64,000 bases of DNA from Ophiura sarsii (lineage: Eukaryota; Echinodermata; Ophiuroidea; Amphilepidida; Ophiuridae), in contig CM069452.1 of NCBI GenBank assembly GCA_035610835.1, forward strand, positions 3,934,171-3,998,170. The letters run 5' to 3'. The notes under the pieces were generated by a model. That model worked only from the letters and a program-made list of their open reading frames with translations, was not told where the DNA came from and did no database searches. This document shows, piece by piece, positions 1-12,700 of the stretch. The stretch's first letter is position 1. Each line of letters begins with the position of its first letter. Made by a program: the position numbers and the translations under genes.

Positions 1-3
1 TTA

Positions 4-714
4 TATATTTTTTTGGGATGGGTCGGTCAGGCCCATAGGACATGGTTTCTTTGTCGTTGCCGAAGTGGAATATAACATGGAAATCAAATATGGCAGCTCA
101 AAAATGTGAATCTTCTTAAAGGTAGATAATCTGATTGCTGGATATTGTTGCTCATGGATGTGAATTATGGGATAAGACCAAGACAATTGGAATATCATGT
201 GATTTCTGCCACACTTGCTTGTTAAAATAAGCTTTTTGAATAAAAGCTGTAAGGCACATGACAAAAAAGAGTTGTAAGGGGATCTAGCTGAGGTTTGCCG
301 GTTTTACAGCAAAAAGGGATAAAAATCAAATCCATCAGCAAATCGGAGTGGACAAAGTGGTGCTTTGGTGAATTACCCGACCTGTTGAATATGTGGCTAA
401 GGCGACGGGGAAACCCCACCCTGTTCTAGGGGCAAATAGACCTCTCATATAGGGTCGGTCAGTCTGGCTTTTTTTCTTCAAAATTTTGTTGAAAATGTTG
501 GTGAATTTTTACATTTTTTTTTAAAAAAAAAATCTAAAAAAAATCAAAACAATTCAAATTTTGCAACAAATTTGCCAACATTTCTGAATTAACCCCACAA
601 TCTTGTAACCAATTTGTTAAAAAAATGGGTCGGTCAGGCCCACAGGGTTTCTTTGTTGGAATGTTGCCTAAGTGGAAAATAACATGGCAACTCAAAAAAT
701 GTGAATCTTCTTAA
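4..714. repeat. Direct repeat pair of about 100 bp flanking a fold-back repeat
   Basis: Positions 4-115 and 622-714 are similar: both read GGGTCGGTCAGGCCCA, then a TTTCTTTGT segment, an AAGTGGAA-TAACATGG segment and GTGAATCTTCTTAA. The right copy runs to within a few bases of the exon m splice donor. The two copies bracket the 417-648 fold-back element, so the left copy probably holds a second, partial fold-back end. Confidence 0.5.
417..648. repeat. Fold-back repeat with GGTCGGTCAG-type ends
   Basis: One end reads CTGTTCTAGGGGCAAATAGA then CCTCTCATATAGGGTCGGTC; the other reads AATGGGTCGGTCAGGCCCAC. Between them are T-rich and A-rich arms that can pair. The same family recurs at 4100-4350, 12712-12945, 24525-24790, 60205-60385 and 61190-61366. 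Confidence 0.5.
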
Positions 715-719
715 CTTAC

Positions 720-791
720 CTATGATGTCTATGATGTCTTCTACCGTCTTGCTGTTCTGCTTCACTACCACTTGTATTCCCTCCTCGAGAT
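720..791 (-). CDS. EPB41L4A: EPB41L4A-like exon m: His/Arg-rich tail, last exon in window
   Basis: The 72-bp exon encodes [20 protein letters not shown] then RHH, parallel to the SRSRCNTSSGSESEN region of human EPB41L4A. The acceptor is TTACATGTTCAG and the donor is GTAAGTTAAG. It ends two bases into a codon, so the reading frame continues in exons left of the window. The intron sequence just after its donor is duplicated at the left edge of the window. Confidence 0.5.
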
Positions 792-3700
792 CTGAACATG
801 TAATAAGGTAATGGAATTGGTGTATTAGTAAGGCAAAACTGTTTGTTTTTGGAAGAAGAAACAAAATTGCAGGCAACACCCCCCCCCCCCCCCCCCCCCC
901 CCCCCGAGTAAAAAAAAGAAGAAAATCTACCCTCATCCAATTCAATATGAATGAATACCTTTTTTTTTAAATCGCCACCTTTGGCGGCGCAAAAAAACCC
1001 ATTCCCCTTACGGCGGCAAAAAAAAAATTCCCCCCAACCCAAGCGATTTGTGAAAACCTGTCGGATGTCGCAAGATGTGAAATAGGGATTATGGGTAAAA
1101 TAAAAAATAAATAAAAAAACACTTCTTTTTTAGATTTTGTTTAGAAAATTAATTTCTAATACTTTGTGTCATCACCTTTTATGAAATATCACCTTTAAAA
1201 ACTTACTTAAGTCACTTTTCTTATTAGCTTTATAATGTCATTCTATTGAACTTTGTATCTTTTATGGCCTGTTTTCATGATTTCTTGTTTTGTAGCTTTT
1301 TAATGACATCACAATCATCATTCGCTTTTTTTGTAGTGATCGTAGAAAAATGATGAAAACAGTTCTGCAATCAGCACAGATGCAGCTTTCTTATGATATA
1401 AATATTTTTTATGAAATAAGATTCGGATAAACAAAGAAAACATCTTATCCAAAACATCTTAGTAATATTCTATTCACTAACTTTCTTCTCCTATGCTTAT
1501 GATGATGATGTCGTCTGTTTGATGATTCATGGTCACTACCACCTTCAGACATAGCTTTACGACTGGAAGAAAATAAATACAATCATGAAACCTGTTAGAA
1601 AATCTAGAAATGTCATGATTAGAGACATCATATCAAAACACACATAAACTATGAGATATTTTAAATGGAAGTTAAAGGGAAGCGGTCATGGTGAGGATTC
1701 TAACGAAAATTGAACAGCGCGCGGCGACTATTTGAATCTAAACAAGTTGGACATTGGCGCAGTCTGTAATTGTTCTACGTATGTTTACATGCAAGCGGTA
1801 TTGTGTGCGACTCTACAACAATCTCTTAACCCAGTGTGGACGGCGCGCTCAACCAACCATCCTTCATTTGATTTAACGCATTTTCGATCGTATGATGTAA
1901 GTGATGTATTAGTTATGAGCTAAGGTTTAGCTGGTACAAAATCGTCGTCAGCGGTTTCTTTTCCTCACCATGCGCTCTTCCCTTTAACACTTTCTACGCG
2001 GCTATTAGTTTACCATTACAAAACAGATATGTCAGAAACCTTTCCCAACTTTTAGGGTCTATCTTAAGGATTACTGAACCAATACTAGGCATGTTTGTAC
2101 TTTTTTCAATGCATTTCTCATGATCATTCCAAATATGGTAATGAAATTCAATAATGTTGACATTTTTTAAACATTTTGTGACATTTTGGAATGTCGTCTG
2201 CAGCCGCCGGCCGCGTGAAAAGTGTTAACCATTGCATTCTAGTTGCTTATTTCCCACAACCATAAGACTAATACTTGAGTAGGTGCAGCATGCCCACAGA
2301 TCTTCAAACTAAAATGAACATACAAGGTTCTGTCATTCTTATTTGATGCCTAAAAAGGGGGAAATTACATACTTATTTCACAGCTCTCTGACTAACAATT
2401 AACTGGATACTTTCTATAATTGTATTACTATAGTTATGATTTTATTGTTCAACTTTCTATTACAAGCTATAAAATTAGATACATAACTTTTCTGAGTTGA
2501 AGTGAACCAATTGATTGGCCAATCAGAGCTCTTTGTAGAGAGTTACAAGTTTGATTTCTAATCACTCAGTTCATTACCCTTGCTGTTGCAGGCTATTGCT
2601 CGCTCACATTTGCTCTTTATATATAAAATACTTACTGGTGTTGTTTCTTCCAGCTATTAACAGCCTCACTCTCGCTACCAGACCAGTCGCTATAGTAACG
2701 GCGTGGACCGGGAGATCTAGACTTGGATCGTCTACTCTGCCCTGAGCTGTATGCAGATCCCGGTGTGGCTCCTGGTGGAGTAAATAAACCTCTGGCAAAT
2801 AGAAATAAACAAAATGCAAGTTTTTATATATGAATTTCTGAGACTACAAATATAGATTACATGTATTAGGCTAAAGAGGGAAATATTCATTTTCATTGTC
2901 TGTATGTATAGGTTCAAATAATTGGCACTTTAATTAATATGTTTGGCACTTGATATGAACATTTTTATATTAGTCGAGAAACGACTAATATACTGTATTC
3001 GTCCTGTTTCTTCTTTCTTCCGTCATGGGACCTATAGCTCCGTAACCATTGAGCCAATGTTGACCATATTTGGTCATAAGTACCCTTATGTGCACCACTA
3101 CTCAGGTTTTAAAGCACAAGGTTTCACATGTCATACAGGGGTCACAAGGGGTCATTGAACTTTACAGGGGGAAAATGTAAGACATGCTCCGATTTTGACT
3201 GGATTTGTTTTATTTTGTGGGCATTGATGAGACAAGAACAAAAGTCAAACATAATGTTAGGGTCAAATGTCAAGAAAAGGTCACTACGGGTCAAAATGTA
3301 CATTTTCACTCCTCGCACTCAAAATGCTACTTGTCCGAGAGGAAATGACCTATGATTGTCAGAATTAGTCAAAAGATTCATTGGATCCATGTACATATAG
3401 GGTGTTCAGCGATTAAAAGTGACATGTCAAATGGGGTCACTAGGGGTCATTGACCTAAACAGGGGTAAAATGTAAGACATGCTCCGATTTTGACCGAATG
3501 TGTTTCATCTTGTGGGCATTGATGAGACAAGAACAAAAGTTAATTATAACGTTAGGGTCAAAGGTCAAGAAAAGGTCACTAGGGTCAAAATGTAAATTTA
3601 CATTCATTTGAAGGCATGTAACAATTTTGATCGGATTCATTGCATGCATTTGATGTATTTTAATGTGTCAAGAAAAGGCAGTATTGACCTGTTGGTCAAA

Positions 3701-6700
3701 GGTAAGGTCACTATCGGTCACTATTGACTTTTAATAACTTCAATGAGACGACACCGCAGTTCTAGTTTCCCTTTCTTTTTTCCTCTTGTAAGTTTTAGAG
3801 TTGCTTATTCTCTTTTCTTCACTTTCTTTAGTCATTAGAAAGAGAAAAAACACAGCTTCAAGAGGTCTAAAATATAAAATTAGTGACCTTAAATAAATAC
3901 AATTTGAAAATGATGTAACAAATCCAGTGAGGTCTTCAGAGATGGTTGGTTTTTTTCTCTTTTTAAAAGATGACCAAGAAAGCACTCAATCATCTTTCTT
4001 TGAAAATTAAGATCTTAGAACTAATACCAACGGCCTTGTGAGCAGATATCAATTAGATTATGAGAATAAAAAAGCAGGTAAAATCCACAAAGAAAATAAC
4101 CCTGTTCTATGGGGCCAGACCTACCCATTTTATTTAAAAATTAAAAAAATCTTTTAGAAATATTTGTTGACAATTTGAATTTTGTTTGAAAAAAAATGTT
4201 TTTTTAAACAAAATTTGAACATTTGAAAATTCCGAAATTATTTCAAATTTATTTATTTGTTGCAAATTCACCAAAAAATTCCGAAAATATGGTGAAAAAT
4301 GCATGACCTACCAACCCTATCTGAGAGGTCCATTTGCCCATAGAACAGAGAGTGTTTTTGTGTGTGGCCGAATCGGCTGTCTTTTTTTAAATTATAAATT
4401 TAAAATGTAATTCTATGAAGGTGTGAAACTGTTCAAATGTTCATTCTTACAATAAAAGCAAACCAAACTCGTATTGTACATGTATGGTCAAAAAGGAACC
4501 TTCTTTCATAATCTAACCCCAAAATTTGTGGATGAAGAGAACATTAATTTTGAAAATAATTTGTTTCCATAAATATTTTTTATTATCAATTCTTTTTAAC
4601 TTTCTCATCAAAAATCATTCAGAAGCAGGATGACATACTCTACCAAAAAGGGAGCTATAACATGTTTGGTAAATCATGAATAAAAGTGCCACAAATGTTG
4701 TTTTCCCTGATTTGAATATTGCAAATACACTAATACTTATGGCCTTGTGAGTAGATATCAATTTTGATTAGGAATACCGCTGGTAGACGGCTTCCTTTTG
4801 AAATCAATTGGAAGCAATTGTTTAGCTAAATTGAAATTTTACAACTGACGAACATTTTGTGCTTGGGCTTTCAGCTGTGACTGTATATGGCATTCCATGA
4901 AGATGATATCATAATTAACAAGACAAAGAAACACAAATAATTACATGCACTGCTCTGAAGGGTTAGCAGCTTAATTGATTGATGACTACTAAATTATGGT
5001 TAGTAATTGGAGGGGCATTTCACATTTTTTACCCCAAACAAGTATTTACAATTTCATTCCGTAAAAGCGGGCGGTAAAACATTTTTTTTATTTTAGATTT
5101 TGCTGTTTTAACATGCTGAGCAATGTGCACCCCGTAAATAAAAAATACCCTTTTCACTATTGTTTTAAATGAGCATGATATCCAATTTTGTATTTCGGAT
5201 CCCCTCCCCTGATGAATACTATAGTTTGGTCAGCTCCAAATTGGTGAGCAAGGTTACAGCAGCGAATTAAAATAGAAGTGGGCAGGTGCAATGAACGCAA
5301 CAAGCGAATTACGCAACAAATGTGTGATGCATGCATTTTGCCCAAATCGCACGGACACTTGGATTATTTGTACTCACGGTGAGACAAAAGAAGCATAATT
5401 CTCACCAATTTGGAACTGGTTGAACTATAGCTTGTCATAGGATTGAAAGACAATGTGATGCATCGTTAAATTAGTATTAGTAATTAGTTTATAGTTATTG
5501 CTTGGCACGACATGCTTGATTAAGATGACTAAATGTTAATTAAACATTTAATGCATCACTGAAAAAATAATGGATTTGAAATGAAAAAAGAATGGAACAA
5601 ATAATTAAGTACACAGCTGCATGTTATTCGTATAGTTTACAAAATGGCAATTAGAAATAATAAAACAATACAAAAAAACATGGGTTTGGTCTTAAAACTA
5701 TAATTAAAAAGGTGGAAACAATAGAAAATGGTGGCATCTTTATCAGGGATGGGCGGTCAAGGAAAACATAGTATTATTTTCCAATAAAAACTCAGTTATT
5801 TGTATAAAAGATGCACATTTTATCTTAACACTTTCCACGCGGCTATTATTTTTACCATACACAAAAACAGATTTTTCAGAAACCTTTCACAATCTTCAAA
5901 GTCTATCTTATTGATTCCTGACCCAAAACTAGGCATGTTTGTACTTATTTCAATGCATTTCTCATGGTGATTCCAAATATGGTAATGAAATTCAATATTG
6001 TTGACATTTTTGAAACATTTTGTGATTTTGTAAAATGTCGTCTGCAGCTGCCTGCCATGTGGAAAGTGTTAAAAAACAGAGACATGACAAGAAAAACCTG
6101 TAGAAAAGTAAAGGGGTGGATACATTTTAGGGATGGGCGGTCAAGGAAAACATGTTATCTATTATTTCTATGAAATACTTACCCAGTTGGTACATCACTT
6201 GCCTCCCATGGTGCAGAGCGTGTGCTTATTACCGATCCGGATCTATGTATAGGGGTGTGGGACCTATAAAGGTATAATATCAGTTAAAATTAGTTTAAAA
6301 TTCTCTGACTTAGGATGTGATAAGTGTAAAATAAAACAAAATCAGAGTCATACCAGAAAAATAGTTCAGGACAATCAAGGAAAAAAGGTTGGCACACTTT
6401 GTCCCAATTAAGGAAAAAAGTGCCCCCTCCCTCGAGGCAATGTTGATCCGAGCCACATGTCATCAGAAGCCTTGGAAGCTCTCTCAACATTGATTGATGG
6501 GGGATGGGGAAGGATGAGAGAAAAGGGGACCTCTGCGTGCTATTAAAGAGTGCTATGTCCCAAGTCTGTTCTCTATTGCGAGCACAGGGATAGCTGTATC
6601 AAATTGATTGTAGGGGCTTCACTATCTATAGCTACTACTACTAATTAACAGACCATCAACTGTTTCACTCTCGAACAGTTTAAGTGCAGGTTGAAGCACT

Positions 6701-9700
6701 ACCTTTTCACTCTTTCGTAATTTGGCAAATCTGTATCTATATTGACTTTTGCGCTTCAATTGTGTTTTGCCTTTTACTCTTGTATATATTTTGTTAATTT
6801 GTTATGTTATGGTATTTTATGATTGTACAGGTTGTGCATTTTCTTAATTTTTAGTTTTTAATTCAAATTTTTAATGTATTGATTTTATCGTTTGTGTGGC
6901 GCATTGAGTTTCCTTGCGGTTTGAAATGCGTCTTTTAAATGCCTGTTTATTATTATTATTATTATTCACTACAAAAATAACATACTCTTTGTTCCCTTTG
7001 GCTTTATTTTCCTAGTGATTGCAATATAATACTGCATGCACAAGTAGTAATGTGATGGAGTCTACATCAACATGAACACAAGATTTTGTTGTTGATTTTT
7101 TTGATTTTTTGATTAAAGTTCTATTTACCAAAACTGCCCTCACAATTTGTTTCTGAATTCTGTACATAGATGACTGCTCATTAGGCTATAAAAAATCTTT
7201 TGTCTCAAAGCTTTTCAGTTTTTCAAAACCTAATGCGGAATGCGTTTTTTTTAAGATCAATGAAAATCTGAAAAATTGGTGAAATGTTGGGATTTTTGGG
7301 GTGGTTTTTTTTTTTGAAAAAAAATTAAAAATAATAATAATAATAATAATTTTTAATTGTTTTTGTTTTTCTAATGCGCATCAATAAATTAACGCGTGCA
7401 GGAGCTTTGAGATAAATGATTTTTTTAATTTAGCCTTATTCTCCAAAAATGCAAAACTACTTTCTGAATAAAAAACACAAGAGGTACAATTTCAAATCAT
7501 GTCAAATGTTTATAGTTTAATCAGTTCCAAATTGGTGAGAAATAGTAGGTTTTCATCTCTCTCCTCGCGCAAAAGTAATTCGTATACAGGCAATTATCGC
7601 CCACACACACACGGTGGCTGCGCACACAAGTCACACATATGATGCACAGTGCACTTGTTACCTCCATGCATGTCCGTGTGCTTCTGTATTCATTCGCTAC
7701 TGTAAGGAGGATTCGCCAATTTGGAACTTATCAGACTATAGTCTTATCTTTGAATCTTGAGTTTAAATTCACAGTGGAGTTAATTTTTGTGAAAAAGATT
7801 GAAAACATGCCTTTTTGACTAAGAATAATGAGACTTCTAGAAGATTAGGAACAGAGAATTCAAAATTGTACTTCAATTAATATTTGTTTTAAATCAAAGA
7901 GTAGTTTACAGATTTTTCTCATATTGTGTTGAAATAATTTTTCAAGAATATTACTCAGTTTCTAGCTTACCTGCTCTGTGATTCGGGCGAGACAAAATCG
8001 TCTGGGACATCAAACGTAACAGTGCCCTCTGTTGGCGACCCAATCTGATGAGGTGAATCACTCATAAATGAAGACCGACGTGAATAACGCTTACTAGGTG
8101 TTCTAGCTACTCTAGGTTGAGGGCGCTCTAAACCAGTAGATGCCTCAATGGCTTCTCGTTGTGTACGACCACTGTGAGGGAAATACAATTTGCAGGACTT
8201 AAATATAATATAGGTCTATTTGAGTACTACCATGTATAAAAGACCTGATAAATTGTATCTTAGGCCACAAAAAAATTGAAAACAAGTTCTACAGGACTGC
8301 CCGGTTGACCCATTTTAACCCAAATTTTCAAAAAGAATGTTTTTTAAGAACAATTGAGCAAATTCAGCAAATTGTTGAAAATTCACCAAAATGCCTAAAA
8401 ATGTAGGTACCCCCCCCCCCCAAAAAAAAAAAAAAAATTAAAACCCCTCCCGCTTGTCCATTTCCCAAGGTCTATGTTATTTGTAGGTTTTTTATGGCAT
8501 TATATGTCTATAATGATCTGCAAAACCATATAAGTGATGCAGCACATCAAAAGGGGGGACTTTGCAGGTGAAGTCAATTTTGAGTTTATTGAGTTTGCTC
8601 TCATAGCATTTTTTAAGCTTTAAAATTACACCTAATTTGTCAAAATTGATTAAGGCATTCAGATTTTATGAGTAAAAATGATTTCTAAATTCTTATTGTT
8701 TCTGTCCATTTTCATCTATATCTCTAAAAACACACAGCCGCAAAGTCACCCTTTTGATGAGCTGCATCACATAACAAGCTTAGGTTTTGATAGAAAACAT
8801 AATTTTATTTGTAGGCTTATTCAAGTAAAATGAAATCAATTCAGAACAACAGTAAACATGTTTGACATGTTTCTTTGTTGTAATATATCAAGTATCAATA
8901 ACTGGATTACGCGTTTCCTGTTTGCCACAGATATGAAATCAGCTTTATACCACAGATTTGTATCTGATTTTAACTCAATAAGACTATCATATTAATACAA
9001 AATAGTTTTGTTTCTAGAAATCTGTGGGTAGTATACAATGTTACAAACAAACAACGCTAGGGAAATTGCTTTTGTGTTCAGTCCTGAAATCTACATAATC
9101 TCTGGAACATAAAATGCATGCCTGCACACAATCTGGTTGGACAAGTTAGCGCTAGTTTTGTAACCAGCGACTGTGACATCCATACAATTGACTCATCTTA
9201 TGCATGTAAAGTACATAATTGAGACAAGGCATTTGTATATCACTTAATCTCCTCAATCTGAATAGATGGGACGTAATGATATCTTATGAAAGTGATATTA
9301 TGTGATCTTTTTCATACTTTTACACATATTACTTTCTCTCTTATAATGAAGTTTGACTATCAGGAAGGACATTCCTTGACTCAGAAATCGATCTTGACTT
9401 TATTTTCCAAATCAAATCTCATAAATTAACTAAAATCGCAATGGAAATCTGCCTTCCAATTATTTAAGGAATTTTCAACATATCTTTTGATTTTTCATCA
9501 TAAAAAAGCATTCCGTACTATTGTTTTCAGTTGAGTCGTATCCGGAAACACTGTAAACATCAAAGCACCTGGACAGCGTTAACACTGTAAACAGCGTTAA
9601 CATAGTGTAAAACCATGGAACTCTATTTGGTGAAATATTATCCCATATTCAATGATATCCCATAGAAAACCATTTCTAGTGCAACTTTGCTGTTGTTATG

Positions 9701-12700
9701 CATGGTCATATAAATCGCCATAACTTTATAAGTATCCATTCAAATTTTTTTTGAATGAGGTATCAAACTGCGGAGAAGAAATTTGCTCATTTAATGTATG
9801 TCTCAGATTTTTGGTACCGATTATCTATTTTGAATTAGCCAACATCAAAGCACCTGGTCAGGGACTTTTTGTGCTAGGTGTACAGCCTGTTCCACTTGCT
9901 CAAGATTTATATAAGTCAATGGGAGTTTTTTTAGAACTGAATTTCAAAATGTCACCATCTATGCTAACAAGCCTGACCCTTTTACATGCATCCATGTTAA
10001 CACATGCCTATAAACCCATTAGTGGAACATGAATTCATGCAAACAAACATGACCCCCTAGCCTCTTAACAATAACTCCAACCTACCTATGTCTAAACTGT
10101 TTACTTGATAATGATGACCTACGACCCAATACGCCACCTTCCATAGATTGAGGTAGTCTAAAGAACGCATGTTGCTCTATACAACATTTCCATAGGTGTT
10201 TGCAGGCTGGTTTAGCTGTCAACTGGAATACATACTCGTTGTCAACGCCCTGGAATATAAACAATAAAAACATACAACAAATTTGAAATCAGTTATTTTG
10301 TGTCATTGGGGAAATCGATTGTTGAATGACAAATATCATATGTACAAACTATAGTAGTTTGCTCGTTTTTTGTTTTGTTTGTTGGGGTGTTTGTTTGTTT
10401 GTTTGTCTAATTGTTCAGTCCATGCAGAGACCAGTCACAAACAAAATGATCAAGCCATGCTAAAATTAGCCTATATTGCTTATATCGCTAGCTAGGGCTT
10501 ATGTGTCAGGAGACAGGGAGGGGAGTGATCCCTGGTTTAGGGTATATTAACATCATTTTATCTTTATTTTGTTTAAATGTGTATTTATACATTGAATGGG
10601 GTTGCGATTCAACCTAATTACCATCATCTTGTTGTCTGACGATTGCCTTATTGCCATGAAACTCGGAGTAACGACTCCATTTCAGGAAGGTCTATACATC
10701 TGAATTTGTATTACGCTATGCCTTTTCGGCATTAAGCACTTTTATCAAAAGATAGTCTAACCATGAAATCTTGTGGATATTCATGAATTAATGTTGATAT
10801 ATAACATTACCTATTTGAACCCAGGTATTTTTAAATGTGGTTAAAACATTATAGTACATTGATCCCCACAAAACCACAACAGTGAACATTTAACTACTGT
10901 AAAAGTGGTAATGTTTGCTCTTTTCACAACAAAATCATCAACACAAAAATAAAAACTCACAAATATATTCATTTTTGTATGTAGGTCTATGTAAGGAACC
11001 TTAAAATCGCAAAAAATAAAAACAAGTTAATTGTTTAAAATAACATGAAAAATTCCACACACACAAAATTCCACTTTTCATCGATATGTAATGAATTACT
11101 TTTTGTCGTTTTTTTAAACAAACAAAATCAATTTGATATTTTAAAGTATCTTTCGGTAGGAAGTAAATAATAAAATCAGATGTTGATAATAAATTATAAA
11201 ACCATAGTTAATCAAAATTAATATTCCAAAATTATAAAACTGAAATTTGTGTCAAAACAACATAATTCATATTCAAGCCACCAATGTTACATAGTTTACC
11301 CACGAGACATTGCAATTGAACCACTAAATAAGACCAAACAACAAAAAAAAGTTGTGTTGCCCTCACAAGCCTAAAATCGGGAAGGACGGCCGGACGATTT
11401 TTTTTTTTTTTTTTTTTTATTTTTTATTTTTTTTTATTTTAAATTTTACCAAATCAATGATTTTATACCTATTATTTCAGTCAACATGTGTGAAGATACT
11501 AAGGAAAACGCTTACTGGATGTAATTTCAACCCAATGGTGAATATTTCGGTTTCTTGCCCATCTCTTTTCACAGATTGGAAGATCTTGAGGAAAAAATCT
11601 TGAAAAAAAATCTTGAAAAAAAAAAAATCTTGAAAAAAAAATCTTGAAAAAAAAGGGAAAATCTTGAAAAAAAGAAAGAAAAGAAGAAAAAAAAGAAAGA
11701 AAAAACCCGGCCCACATTCTCAGAATTTTGACCTGGCCGGATGAGGGCAACACAACTATTTTTTTGTTGTTGGCCTAAACCACCTTCTTATTCCCACCCA
11801 AACCATTTCAATACCACACATCATAGCCAGGGCAGACCCCCTCTGGGGCTGTAGGTGTCAAAACATTTACCTCTGCTATACAAAGTCTGTACAACAGGTT
11901 GTCACCTTCTGGTGTTATGCCTTTCTGTATAGAAGCCGGTCAGGTAGGTCAAGTGTGGTACAATTAGCAAACCAATCAGAAATGACTGGTGCCAGAAGGT
12001 GTATTTGTTGTTGTTGCAAGTTTTTATCTCGCTGATTGGATTTTTTTCCAGTATTGAAATACTGAGTGACAGATTTGTTGTAAAATTGCTATTTTCAGTC
12101 AAAAGGGTGGAGGGGGGATAGAAAATAACACATTGTAGTCAAGATATTCAAATCATATGAGTTAAAAATCCTCCCACCATAGTTAAGTTTTCTTTACTTG
12201 ATGTGCAATTTGGATATATCTTGTTGGTAACCTAAGACATCATAAAACTGAATAAAAGATGTAGTACTTTGGCACACAACACAAGACATTATTGCAGGGA
12301 CAGGGATTTTGCACTTTTTAAAAGCGCTTTTTTAGGTAAAAGGTGCTTTTTAAGGGGAAAGGTGCTTGTTTAGGTAAAAGGTGCTTTTTCCACAAAAATA
12401 TGCCATATGCGTTAAAAATAAACCCAAAAGCGAGGCTATGTTGCGCGCTTCCATGTTGACATGCATCTTTTTTCATTGTCAAAACCATTATCTTTCATTC
12501 AAAACTACATTTAAACTAAGTGTAGAATATAAACACTTACGCAATATGTTTGTTTGTTTGTTATAAATGGACATTATTTGCTTAATGTAGACAACTTTTG
12601 AAAAACTGTGCTTTTGTGCTTTTTCCCTGTCCTTACATTATTGCAATAGGCAATACAAAGCATTGTAAAAGTGTTTCATCTTAAAGGCTACAAATTACAA

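Larger units (their letters stand above)
1..719 (-). other. Intron downstream of exon m (continues off window)
   Basis: This intronic sequence holds a direct duplication (about 4-115 and 622-714) and a fold-back repeat at 417-648. Between 120 and 416 I see only AT-rich sequence. No convincing next exon is present in the needed phase. Confidence 0.5.
2792..6182 (-). other. Intron between exons j and k
   Basis: Contains repeats at 2970-3769, 4100-4350, 5219-5430 and 5825-6072. The stretches 4351-5218 and 5431-5824 are AT-rich with nothing recognised. Confidence 0.5.

Noticed and set aside
879..905. Functional meaning of long C or G runs (also near 14450, 34599, 44022, 52528)
   Set aside because: Several lie inside MITEs and all are simple homopolymers, so length may partly be a sequencing artefact.
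2970..3769. Definite Helitron
   Set aside because: The right end CTAG plus T fits, but there is no 3' hairpin and no clear 5' TC terminus. Left as an unclassified repeat.
9751..10032. 93-residue plus-strand frame near exon h
   Set aside because: No family resemblance, and it lies in an intron of the opposite-strand gene. Likely a chance frame.
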